Assembly: GCA_039819165.1 (NCBI GenBank)
Contig: JBCBSM010000001.1
Location: 558,001 to 622,000 of the forward strand
Length of the DNA stretch: 64,000 bases
Source: Planctomycetota bacterium
GTDB taxonomy: Bacteria; Planctomycetota; Phycisphaerae; Phycisphaerales; UBA1924
Direction: 5' to 3'
The notes under the pieces were generated by a model. The model had not been told where the DNA came from and made no database searches. It saw only the letters and a list, made by a program, of their open reading frames with translations. Numbering within the stretch: position 1 is the first letter of the stretch; every line of letters starts with the position of its first letter. A program made the position numbers and the translations under genes. This document shows positions 34,178 through 41,495 of the stretch, piece after piece.

Positions 34178-34190
34178 ACCCACCGCCGCA

Positions 34191-34382
34191 AACCCTGATT
34201 CAACAGTCACCTACAAATCATCGCCCGACAATCCCCGCGCAAACCCCAGCAGTTGCGGGCAGAATGGCCCCGATCTGGGTGACCTAAGCACTGACCTGTG
34301 CGCCCTCATCGAGGCGTGGTCGGACCTGCCCGAGCCGATCAGGCGGGCCGTCGTGGCGATGGTCGCGGCGAGCAGGGGCTGA
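34191..34382 (+). pseudogene. Possible remnant of an integrase or integrase-linked gene
   Basis: The frame ending at TGA 34382 encodes GDLSTDLCALIEAWSDLPEP followed by IRRAVVAMVAASRG. A short acidic helix of the form LxxLIxxWxxLPxxIRxxIxxMV is, from memory, typical of the C-terminus of integrase-associated proteins in planctomycete mobile elements. No start or upstream catalytic domain remains: the frame runs backwards into the tRNA-derived repeat. The stretch is clearly less GC-rich than the surrounding backbone. A complete short gene with an unusual start is the alternative. Confidence 0.35.
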
Positions 34383-34606
34383 CGCCGCTGGTGTTCTGGC
34401 ACGTCTTGCACCGAATTCAGGCCCACTCCGGGCCATTATCTTGGCGGGGGAAGGGGGGCTCCCCGCTGCCGACCTCCTCAGAATTAGACCGCACAGCATT
34501 GCTCAACAAAAACGCGGCGTCCATCCCAACTCAAACTGGGAGGGCGCTTGTATCTATACGGAGAAACCAAAGTGGCTGCCAAACTGGAGCACCCTTGGCC
34601 AAGCGG
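34383..34606. other. Non-coding or decayed low-GC stretch inside the islet
   Basis: No ORF with normal codon use. A TTG at 34546 preceded by GGGAGG opens a 48-codon frame (LYGETKVAAKLEHPWPSG part) that stops at 34690; it could be a small gene or the shifted 5' end of the following HTH gene. Base composition is lower in GC than the backbone, consistent with acquired DNA. Confidence 0.4.
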
Positions 34607-35089
34607 ATGGCCGCCCATCTTCATCGTGAATCCGGACGGCCACGCACGCCCTTGCCCCTTCCTCTTGGGTTGGGCCTTGATGATCTGATCGACTTCCTGC
34701 GACTCCACGACATTACCCATCCAAGGGCTTCGATCAGTCGGTATCGCAAAATGGGCCTGAAGAGTGTCCGGGTGGGCCGGCGTGTCTGGTTCAGGCTGGA
34801 TGACGTGCTGGCGTTCTTGGAGTCCCAGCAGCGGGCACATACGCCTCCACCGTCCAACTTACTCCTGACGGGGGCACGCTCGCCACATCTTATGGGCACC
34901 CCGCATCGAACGCGTTCTGGAACGCGAGGAAGTCGAAGATCGTCAGCTCGCCGTCGCCGTCGAAGTCGGCCGCCAGGTCCCCGGCGTCGAAGAGGTTCTG
35001 GAACGCGAGGAAATCGAAGATGGTCAGCTCGCCGTCGCCGTCGATGTCCGGGAGGCAATCGCTCGCGGTCGGCTCGAGGATCCAGATGA
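34607..35089 (+). CDS. Excisionase/AlpA-like helix-turn-helix protein, probably with a disturbed 3' end
   Basis: Residues about 25-75 form a MerR-type winged HTH of the HTH_17/excisionase class: DDLIDFLRLHDITHPRASIS, RYRKMGLKSVRVGRRVWFRL and DDVLAFLE, the last being the hallmark end of Xis/AlpA domains. Such proteins guide excision or regulate mobile elements. The coding signal stops near FLESQQRAH; the frame then runs about 200 bases antisense into the dockerin gene with an unnatural Arg/Ser-rich tail, so the 3' end has probably been altered by a junction near 34890. ATG 34607 is the only nearby start; no ribosome binding site is seen, and the 5' end may be frameshifted. Confidence 0.55.
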   Translation: MAAHLHRESGRPRTPLPLPLGLGLDDLIDFLRLHDITHPRASISRYRKMGLKSVRVGRRVWFRLDDVLAFLESQQRAHTPPPSNLLLTGARSPHLMGTPHRTRSGTRGSRRSSARRRRRSRPPGPRRRRGSGTRGNRRWSARRRRRCPGGNRSRSARGSR

Positions 35090-36050
35090 AGTTCTGGGTG
35101 AACGAATCGCCCTGGTTGGTGAGGAACAGCGTGCCCCGCGAGGCGTCGAATGCGAGGGACTCGAGCTGGAGCACGAACCCGTCGACCTCGAGGAGCGGCT
35201 CACCCAGGTCGTCGAAGAGCGGCTCGTAGCCGACCTGGGTGCCGTCCAGGTCGAACGCCTGCAGGCCCGGGCCCACGTCGTCGAGCGCGACCATCACGGA
35301 CTCGGTGCCAAACGGGTTCGCCGCGGTGTCGGCCAGGTAGGTCAGCCCCTTGGGGTCGCCCGGGATGGCCGGGTCGAGGCCGTTGCCGATCGGGAACTCC
35401 GAGAGGAAGCCGCCGTCGGTGTCGAAGATGACGCACTTGAACGCGAAGTCCTCGTCCTGGTCGATGGTGTAGAACTCGTCGCGCGTCGGCACGTAGGCGA
35501 CGTCCTCGCAGTCGTTGTTGAACGGTTCGGTCAGCAGGCCGCAGTCGAAGCCGGTGCACCCAGCGCTGGTCTCGATCAGCGTGCCGTCGGCCAGCGAGAA
35601 GCCGAACAGCGCCTCGCTGCCCGAGCTGGCGACGACGTCGCCCCCCGCGGCCAGGCCCGTCGAGCCGGTGTTGATGGTCACGCCCGAGACGTTCAGGTCG
35701 AACTCGGCGAGCTCGTCGACGAACCGGATCACCTCGCCAAACGCCAGGCCAGTGATCACGCCGTCGCCATCGCGGACCAGGTCGATCTTCACGATGGCGT
35801 TGCTCGGCCCGCTCTGGTCGGCGAGCTGGTCGGTGGTCATGATCAGGGCGTCCTCGCCCGGCAGGTAGTGGGTGCCCTCGACCTCGAAGAGCACCAGGTC
35901 GAAGCCCGGGAAGAAGGGGTTCTCGAACGTGATGGTCGAGTAGTCGAACCGCGTCACGTCGTACGTCACGCCGAACAGGTCGATCGAGTCCTGGGCGACG
36001 GCCAGGCCGCTGGCGGCGGCGAACACGGAAACGGCGATTGCGCGCTGCAT
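34890..36050 (-). CDS. Secreted protein with C-terminal GC-type dockerin repeats
   Basis: A 386-residue exported protein. ATG 36050 has AGGAG eight bases upstream; the signal peptide is QRAIAVSVFAAASGLAVAQ, with cleavage at AVA-Q. The body (about 25-325) is beta-rich with DxDGDG-like turns (KIDLVRDGDGVITGL) and looks like a beta-propeller or sandwich of unknown role. The C-terminus has two copies of DGDGELTIFDFLAFQN, each a calcium-binding loop plus helix, separated by about 23 residues and ending FDAGCP. This is the dockerin-like anchor common in Phycisphaerales secreted proteins; whether it binds a cohesin is unknown. It lies inside the tRNA-bounded islet and reads towards the attachment repeat. 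Confidence 0.88.
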   Translation of the reverse strand: MQRAIAVSVFAAASGLAVAQDSIDLFGVTYDVTRFDYSTITFENPFFPGFDLVLFEVEGTHYLPGEDALIMTTDQLADQSGPSNAIVKIDLVRDGDGVITGLAFGEVIRFVDELAEFDLNVSGVTINTGSTGLAAGGDVVASSGSEALFGFSLADGTLIETSAGCTGFDCGLLTEPFNNDCEDVAYVPTRDEFYTIDQDEDFAFKCVIFDTDGGFLSEFPIGNGLDPAIPGDPKGLTYLADTAANPFGTESVMVALDDVGPGLQAFDLDGTQVGYEPLFDDLGEPLLEVDGFVLQLESLAFDASRGTLFLTNQGDSFTQNFIWILEPTASDCLPDIDGDGELTIFDFLAFQNLFDAGDLAADFDGDGELTIFDFLAFQNAFDAGCP

Positions 36051-36117
36051 GGTGGTATCTCCTCTCTCGCAACCGATCGCCGGCGGGCACACGACGCGCG
36101 CCCGCGACCGGAGATTC

Positions 36118-37065
36118 TCAGAAAGTCAGGCCCGGCCGCGTCAGCCAACCGCCGTAGACCTTGTCCCCGAGCTCGGGGTACTCGTGCGTGAGCCACCCGC
36201 TAATCTGCGCGGGCGTGGCCTCGAATGTGCCCGTTCGCGTGGTGTCACTGAACACCGCGACGTGGCCATCGGCGAACAGAATCTGCGCGTGTATCTTGTC
36301 GTGGTTGTACTCGGCGGTCTGGATCTTGCTGGACTTGCCGTGGTTGGGGCCCCAGTCGGTGTAGTCCTGGCGGCCCCAGACGTTGCCACCCGGACCGGTG
36401 GCGCGGAGCGGACCGTCGGTGAGCGCCTTCGCCGCGGGCAGGCGTTCGCCCTCGATCACCACGAAGTCGTCGAGGTTCTGCACCGTGCCGTTGCCCAGCA
36501 GCGGCAGCCGGCTGGTCGTTGTGTTCGCGGTGATCCAGTCCTCACGCAACGGCCCGCGGGTGAAGTCGCGCTCCTTAGCCCGGCCCGTGCGCTTATCGAG
36601 CATGTCCGTGTGGGCGGTGTACCACGCCAGGCAGTAGTTCGTGTTGAACCCCCGGCGCACGAGGTCATCGATCTCAGCCGCCGAGAACGCCCTCCACGCC
36701 GTCGAGCCGCTCATGCGGTCGAACGCGAGATTCTGCGTGTGCTGCCCCGGGCTGGCGGGGTTGAGCAACTCGCCGGGCTTGCCGTACCCGCCCAGCACGA
36801 AGTCGGCGACCCATCCCTTCTCGTCCATCGGCCCTTCGCTGCGTTCCGAGCGATTGTCCCACGTGCCGGTGCTGTAGAGTCCGGCGTTGTCGGCCGAGTG
36901 CGTCATAAACATGATGCCAAGTTGCCGCTGGTTCGACGCGTCCTTGGCCATCCGGGCCGAGTCGCGCGCGCCGGCGAGCGACGGCAGCAGGATGCCCAGC
37001 AGCAGCGCGATGATGGCGATGACGACGAGCAGTTCGATCAGCGTGAAGCCGCGACCACGGTTCAT
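36118..37065 (-). CDS. Prepilin-type secreted protein (type II secretion pseudopilin-like)
   Basis: A 315-residue protein starting with a type IV prepilin signal: RGRG, then FTLIELLVVIAIIALLLGIL, with the cleavage Gly before Phe and Glu at +5. The C-terminal domain has the DUF1559-like H-X-G/DG pattern near its end (ILFADGHVAVFSD). Such proteins are abundant in planctomycetes, usually fused to secreted enzymes or with unknown roles. ATG 37065 has AGGAGG upstream, and it overlaps the phytase stop (ATGA), so it is the second gene of a phytase operon. It may anchor or help export the phytase by inference. The 54-base gap to the dockerin gene downstream may allow read-through. Confidence 0.85.
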   Translation of the reverse strand: MNRGRGFTLIELLVVIAIIALLLGILLPSLAGARDSARMAKDASNQRQLGIMFMTHSADNAGLYSTGTWDNRSERSEGPMDEKGWVADFVLGGYGKPGELLNPASPGQHTQNLAFDRMSGSTAWRAFSAAEIDDLVRRGFNTNYCLAWYTAHTDMLDKRTGRAKERDFTRGPLREDWITANTTTSRLPLLGNGTVQNLDDFVVIEGERLPAAKALTDGPLRATGPGGNVWGRQDYTDWGPNHGKSSKIQTAEYNHDKIHAQILFADGHVAVFSDTTRTGTFEATPAQISGWLTHEYPELGDKVYGGWLTRPGLTF

Positions 37066-38294
37066 GGTGCGTGTCCTCCTTGTGCCGCCGCCCGGTGCGC
37101 GCTCGCCGACTCGAGCACCGCCCGGACTCGCTCCCAGGGTACGAGCTTGAAGTTCTGGTTCGCGCGTTCGCCATCGGTGCCCGACCCGAGCGTGTTCTCG
37201 TCGTCCTGCACGACGAGCACGCCGTGCGGGAAGCCCGGCCCGAGATCGCCCACGTAGACGGCCAATCCGTCCGTGTGCGAGACGTCGTCGATGCCGTCCC
37301 CACCCCCAACCCGGAATGAGCCGACGTAGCGGTTCGGCGGCCGACGCTCGTAGGCGTCGAAGCGATCGGCCTCCTGGCTCGAGACGAGCAGGTAGCCCGC
37401 GCCGTCGGGACCCTCGATAGCGATGTCGACGCCCTCGACGTCGGCGGTCAGCCGGCCGTGCGGCTCCACCAGGTCGACGGGTGCACGCTCGTGGTCGCTC
37501 TCTTCGGTCGAGAACGGATGGTCCTCGGGCAGCGTCCACGGCTCGGCGTGGTACCGCCACAGGCCCGTGCGCTCCTCGCCGACGTACAGCCAGCCCAGCT
37601 CATCGTCGGCGGCCATGCCCTCGACCTGGCCGCCCACGTTGAACGTGCGGACGAGCCTTGGGGAGTAGCCGGTAATCGTGGAGAGTCCGGTGAGGTCTCC
37701 CAGCAGATCGAGGCGCCACTGCTGCACACGGCCGGACTTGTCGTTCACGAACACGTGAATCTTGCCGGTCGATGCGCTGCGGTACATGCACAACCCATAG
37801 GGCTCATCGAGCTGCTCGGAGGGTTCGGGGACCTCCACGCCCGCAAGCAACGGCCACCCCTTGTTGTGCGAAGGCGGGACGGCGAACATCTCGAACCCGC
37901 CGCCGCGACGATCGCTCGCGGCGAACACGGGCCGCGTGGGCGCGTCATCCCCGATGAGCCGGGCGAGGCGGAAGTCCACGTTGTTGGGCCGTACGTCGAA
38001 GGAGTACTGCCGCTCGCGGCCCTGAAGGTCGTACACCGCAAGACCGCCGCGCTTGTCGGTGCCAACGATCGCTCCCGCGTGCTCTTGGCTCCCGGGCATG
38101 AACGGCCACACCACGGCGTCGTCCGCCGCATCGTCCTCACTCGGCATTGGCTCGGTCTCAACGGTCGCGAGCACGACCGGGATCCGCGGCGCAGATCTGG
38201 CCTCGCCGGCTGCGTCCTGGTCGTGCGCGCGCGTCCAACTCGCGGTCGCGAGGACGCCCAAGCCGAGCACCCTGCGGAAGCCCCGGGGAACCAT
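37062..38294 (-). CDS. Beta-propeller phytase (3-phytase family)
   Basis: A 410-residue exported phosphatase that should release phosphate from myo-inositol hexakisphosphate, using Ca2+ to bind substrate. The signal region is RRVLGLGVLATASWTRAH. Beta-propeller phytase signatures are in order: DDAADDAVVWPF, GTDKRGGLAVYDLQG, NNVDFRLARL, EPYGLCMYRSASTGKIHVFV, GQVEGMAADDELGWLYVGEE, ADVEGVDIA, YLLVSSQEADRFDAYERR, VGSFRVGGGDGIDDVSHTDG. The calcium-ligand acidic residues of the family lie in these strings. Length is in the 380-420 range of the family. It shares an ATGA overlap with the prepilin-like gene. Inside the islet it is the only clear enzyme, suggesting a phosphate-scavenging cargo. Confidence 0.9.
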   Translation of the reverse strand: MVPRGFRRVLGLGVLATASWTRAHDQDAAGEARSAPRIPVVLATVETEPMPSEDDAADDAVVWPFMPGSQEHAGAIVGTDKRGGLAVYDLQGRERQYSFDVRPNNVDFRLARLIGDDAPTRPVFAASDRRGGGFEMFAVPPSHNKGWPLLAGVEVPEPSEQLDEPYGLCMYRSASTGKIHVFVNDKSGRVQQWRLDLLGDLTGLSTITGYSPRLVRTFNVGGQVEGMAADDELGWLYVGEERTGLWRYHAEPWTLPEDHPFSTEESDHERAPVDLVEPHGRLTADVEGVDIAIEGPDGAGYLLVSSQEADRFDAYERRPPNRYVGSFRVGGGDGIDDVSHTDGLAVYVGDLGPGFPHGVLVVQDDENTLGSGTDGERANQNFKLVPWERVRAVLESASAHRAAAQGGHAP

Positions 38295-38343
38295 GCACGA
38301 CTATCTGCTCGCGAAGGGGCCGCCGGGCTGGCTTTGCAAACTC

Positions 38344-38670
38344 TTAATGCTTGGGCTGCCCGTGGGACGCACCCCATTCGTAGAGGGCCTTGAGGACCGG
38401 ACCGAGGCTCCGGCCCCGCTCGGTGAGGACGTACTCCCATCGCGGCGGATGCTCTTCGTACAGCCGGCGTTCGATCACGCCGTCGGCCTCGAGATCCTTG
38501 AGCCGCTGGGACAGCGTGGTCGGTCCGATGCCGTCCAGCGAATCCTGGAGGCCCTGGAATCGCCTCGATGGGTTGAGGAACAGATCCCGCAAGATCAGGA
38601 TCGTCCAGCGTTCGCCGATCACGTCCAGGCTCGCCGATACGGCCGGCGCTGTTGCCGCCCTGCCCAGCAT
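38344..38670 (-). CDS. HxlR-family winged-helix regulator
   Basis: A 108-residue DNA-binding protein. The HxlR pattern is clear: ASLDVIGERWTILILRDLFL for the first helices, GIGPTTLSQRLKDLEADGVI for the recognition helix and wing, and YVLTERGRSLGPVLKALYEW for the dimer helix. HxlR proteins often sense redox or aldehyde stress through an N-terminal Cys, which here is replaced (ATAPAVSASLD). ATG 38670 gives the standard length; longer frames upstream are Gly/Trp-rich and probably not translated. It is 49 bases upstream of the phytase on the same strand, so it may regulate that operon and itself; this is inference from position. It is the islet gene nearest the intact tRNA. Confidence 0.85.
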   Translation of the reverse strand: MLGRAATAPAVSASLDVIGERWTILILRDLFLNPSRRFQGLQDSLDGIGPTTLSQRLKDLEADGVIERRLYEEHPPRWEYVLTERGRSLGPVLKALYEWGASHGQPKH

Positions 38671-38865
38671 CGGAACGCCCGACACCCAGCAAGCCACGGG
38701 CACCACGGACGCCCAGCCCGAGAACGGACCCCCGCGCATACACCAGCGCATGCAGGGCGAAAGCGGGCGTTTCGTGGCTAAGCGTGGCACAAACCGCGAC
38801 AACGGCCAGAGCGTTGCCGGGGCCGTAAACACCGGGAAAAACAGCGTTTCCAGCGTTGGAGAGGG

Positions 38866-38916
38866 AATGGAGCGGAGGCGACTCGAACGCCCAACTTCCA
38901 GCTTGCAAAGCTGGCA
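38866..38916 (-). repeat. Proximal copy of the tRNA-Ala direct repeat (within the intact tRNA)
   Basis: Matches 34127-34177 in 50 of 51 positions and in the same orientation. It ends 5' at tRNA position about 27 and reaches two bases beyond A73. This is the attachment site that rebuilt the tRNA 3' end after insertion. Confidence 0.85.
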
Positions 38917-38940
38917 CTCTACCAATTGAGTTACCGCCCC
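38868..38940 (-). tRNA. tRNA-Ala, anticodon UGC
   Basis: A 73-base cloverleaf on the minus strand. Acceptor GGGGCGG pairs with CCGCTCC, giving the alanine G3-U70 wobble; A73 is the discriminator. The D arm is ACTC...GAGT, anticodon stem CCAGC/GCTGG around TTTGCAA (anticodon TGC, reading GCA), T arm GGGCG-TTCGAGT-CGCCT. No CCA is encoded. Its 3' half is also the proximal attachment site of the 4.7-kb islet to the left. Confidence 0.95.
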
Positions 38941-39045
38941 CGGAAGGGTCCGACTATACGCGGCGAGGCCACATCGGCGGCCGGGCGTCCCGCGTCCGTC
39001 GATGTCGGGGCGGGAGGGTGCCGATAGCCTGTGCGGAGGTGTTCG

Positions 39046-40326
39046 ATGGGCATCGCACGCGGCGTCTGCACAGCCACCTGGCTCCTGTTCGCCGCCCTAC
39101 TCGTGGCGGGCGGACCGAGGGTTTCCGCGCAGCAGCCCTCCAACGCCGGCGAGGCCGACGCAATGCGGCCCGCCCGGGAGGCCGAGCGGGCCGGCCGATT
39201 CGACGAGGCCTTCGACGGCTATCTGGAGGCCTGGCACGATCCGACATTCCGGGTCGACGCCGCCCGCCGGGCACGGGCCATAGAACGCATCGGCCGCTTC
39301 TCGCTCGGCGACGACGAGGAGGCCCTAGAGCAGCTGCGGCGAGAGCTCGGCCCGGGCTTTGCGGCCTACCGATCGAAGGCCTTCGTCGTGTTGTCCAATG
39401 CCGACGACGCGTGGACCCGCACCCGCGTGACGCTGCTGGAGCGCGCCCGCGCCCAGTACTTCCGCGAGATGGACCGCCTGGGCATCCCGGTGCACCCCCA
39501 CCGCACCCGCCTGGTATGCGTGATCTTCGCCACGCACGATGAGTACGTGCGGCACGCCCGCGAGCGCGACGGCTTCGACGCCGGGTGGGCCGCGGGCTAC
39601 TACGGCAGCGAGCGAAACGTCATCGTGATGTACGACGACCGCAGCTCGCCCCAGCTGGCCGACGCCATCCAGGAGCTTGCCATCCACGAGGGCCGCGTGG
39701 ACGAGCTGCGGCTGCAGGCGACCGACGCCGAGCGCGCCGGCGGCTTCGACAAGGCCCGCATGCTCCGAAATGCCGCGGCCGAGCTGGACGACCAGATCCG
39801 CGACGAGCGGACGCGGATCGAGCGGGCCATCGGCGACTTCGGCGTCGCGAAGGCGATCCACGAGGCCATCCACCTCCTGGCGTTCAATACCGGGCTGCAG
39901 TCTCGGCAGCGCTCGTATCCGGTCTGGGTCAGCGAAGGGCTGGCCTCCAGCTTCGAGACCGCCTCGGTCAACGCAGCCTTTGGCTTCATGCACCCATACG
40001 AGCCCCGGGACCGGGACCTCGCCGACGCCGTGCTCACCGGCACCCTACCGGCGTTCCGCGAGCTGGTGGCGCTCGAGACGACCCAGGGCGTGCATGCCGC
40101 CGGTGCGCGGCCGATCTACGCCGCGTCGTACGGGCTCTTCCGCGAGCTCTACCGCACCAATCGTGCGCAGCTGCAGCGGTACCTGATCGCCCTGGCCGAC
40201 CAGCCCCGCGGCCGCCTGTCACCCGCCCAGCACGTCGAGCTCTTCGAGCGGCACTTCGGCGCAGTCGAGGCGCTCGAACGGCGGCTGCTGCGTCGGTGGT
40301 CCGTCTGGGCCGAGCAGCAGCAGTAG
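39046..40326 (+). CDS. Exported protein with HExxH motif, DUF1570/peptidase MA-like
   Basis: A 426-residue protein with a signal peptide (GVCTATWLLFAALLVAGGPR, then VSA-Q). ATG 39046 is chosen because GGAGGT lies five bases upstream; GTG 39031 is an alternative. Residues about 30-120 look like a TPR-type N-terminal region. The zinc-protease signature is HEAIHLLAFNTG at about residue 270, followed by WVSEGLASSFET, which gives the third ligand in gluzincin order. This is the DUF1570/peptidase-MA-like pattern common in planctomycetes; the natural substrate is unknown. It is the first backbone gene to the right of the tRNA-bounded islet and is not part of it. The end is Gln-rich (AEQQQ). Confidence 0.8.
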   Translation: MGIARGVCTATWLLFAALLVAGGPRVSAQQPSNAGEADAMRPAREAERAGRFDEAFDGYLEAWHDPTFRVDAARRARAIERIGRFSLGDDEEALEQLRRELGPGFAAYRSKAFVVLSNADDAWTRTRVTLLERARAQYFREMDRLGIPVHPHRTRLVCVIFATHDEYVRHARERDGFDAGWAAGYYGSERNVIVMYDDRSSPQLADAIQELAIHEGRVDELRLQATDAERAGGFDKARMLRNAAAELDDQIRDERTRIERAIGDFGVAKAIHEAIHLLAFNTGLQSRQRSYPVWVSEGLASSFETASVNAAFGFMHPYEPRDRDLADAVLTGTLPAFRELVALETTQGVHAAGARPIYAASYGLFRELYRTNRAQLQRYLIALADQPRGRLSPAQHVELFERHFGAVEALERRLLRRWSVWAEQQQ

Positions 40327-40425
40327 CGGCAGCACCAGCAGCAGCACGATGCCCCGCAGGCTAGTGATGACTATCCTCGCGTGCGAAACGGCCCATTCCC
40401 GTGGGCTCGCCGGAGGGATCGCACC

Positions 40426-41463
40426 GTGGGACCCAAGCTCGGCGTAGCGGCGTGCGTGGCGTTGGGGTGCTGCGGCCCCGCGGCGGCGCAAGACGACCCG
40501 CCGGCCGATCAGGCCGGCGACGTGCAAGGCGAGACCCCGGGCGTGCAAGCCCAGGATGCGCAGGGTCAGGTTGCGGAGAGCCAGGTTGCGGAGAGCACGG
40601 AGGGCGATCCGCCGGTCCAGGGTCCGCCTCCCCAGCTCCCCCCGCGCTTCAGCTTCGACCTCAGCCAGACCGGCGACTTCGAGGCCGGCGGGCACATCGA
40701 CGGCGGCGGCGACGTCTTCGTCGCCCGCATCGGCCAGGAGGTCGGCCTCACCTGGCTTCCCTCGCTCCGCACCCGGGCACGCTTCACCCTGGGCAACGAG
40801 CTGACCTTCTACGACTTCGATGACGCCTTCGTGCTCGACCCCATAGACGGCGATCCGTTCGACTCATTCAACGAGCAGTCGCTGGGCGGCAGCGTCTTCC
40901 ACGTGCCCAACCAGACTTGGACGCTGGTGGCCAACGGCGCGGTCGGCTTCAGCCGCGAGGACGACGCCGACTACGGCGATTCATTCGTCTGGCGGGTTGG
41001 CGGCGGTGCGCTCTATCGGGTCCTGCCGAACGTGTCCCTAGGCGCGGGCTTCCTGGCGCAGAGCCGCTTCGACGACGAGATCCGGCTGCTACCCATCCCG
41101 CTGGTCGACGTCGAGTTCCAGCTCGCCGAGGACGTCCGCTTCGTGCTCAACACGGTCGACGGCGGCCGCTTCCTCTACGAACCGAGCGACGCGTGGACGT
41201 TCTCGCTCATCGGCAATTTCGCCGATGAGCAGTTCCGACTCGACGACGAGGGTTTCGCGCCCGATGGCGTGTTCACCGAGCAGCGGGTCAACGTCTTCGG
41301 CGAGGCCGAATGGAAGCCGCTGCCTGGGCTGAGCCTGCGGGCGGGCGTGGGCTCGGTGGTGTACCGCGAGTACGAGATCGAGGACGCCGAGGGCGTCGAG
41401 CTCAACGACGCGACGCTCGACCCCGCGGTCTACGCCCGCTTCGGGCTGACCTACCGGTTCTAG
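40426..41463 (+). CDS. Predicted outer-membrane beta-barrel protein
   Basis: A 345-residue exported protein. GTG 40426 has GGAGGG eight bases upstream; the signal peptide is VGPKLGVAACVALGCCGPAA with cleavage at AAA-Q. A repetitive Gln/Glu/Ala-rich linker (GQVAESQVAES) occupies residues about 25-70. From residue 85 onward the sequence alternates polar and hydrophobic residues in strands with frequent aromatic girdle residues (FSFDLSQTGDFEAG, ARFTLGNELTFYDFDD, LIGNFADEQFRLDDEG), and ends VYARFGLTYRF, a C-terminal Phe typical of BAM substrates. About twelve to fourteen strands. The substrate or role is unknown. It is convergent with the cyclophilin gene, 32 bases apart. Confidence 0.78.
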   Translation: MGPKLGVAACVALGCCGPAAAQDDPPADQAGDVQGETPGVQAQDAQGQVAESQVAESTEGDPPVQGPPPQLPPRFSFDLSQTGDFEAGGHIDGGGDVFVARIGQEVGLTWLPSLRTRARFTLGNELTFYDFDDAFVLDPIDGDPFDSFNEQSLGGSVFHVPNQTWTLVANGAVGFSREDDADYGDSFVWRVGGGALYRVLPNVSLGAGFLAQSRFDDEIRLLPIPLVDVEFQLAEDVRFVLNTVDGGRFLYEPSDAWTFSLIGNFADEQFRLDDEGFAPDGVFTEQRVNVFGEAEWKPLPGLSLRAGVGSVVYREYEIEDAEGVELNDATLDPAVYARFGLTYRF

Positions 41464-41495
41464 CACGGTTCTCCAGGCGGCGTTCTCGCGCGGAG

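Noticed and set aside
33111-34178. A 355-codon minus-strand frame covering the UbiA-like gene and reading out of the tRNA fragment
   Set aside because: Arg/Gly-rich shadow of the UbiA-like gene; its first residues are a translated tRNA piece.
34129-34196. A second functional tRNA-Ala gene
   Set aside because: Only the 3' half is present; no D arm or 5' acceptor strand can be formed from the flanking bases.
40540-40620. Tandem repeat with CRISPR-like or VNTR character
   Set aside because: It is only two or three short in-frame repeats in the Gln/Glu/Ala linker of the barrel protein; no CRISPR array was found anywhere.
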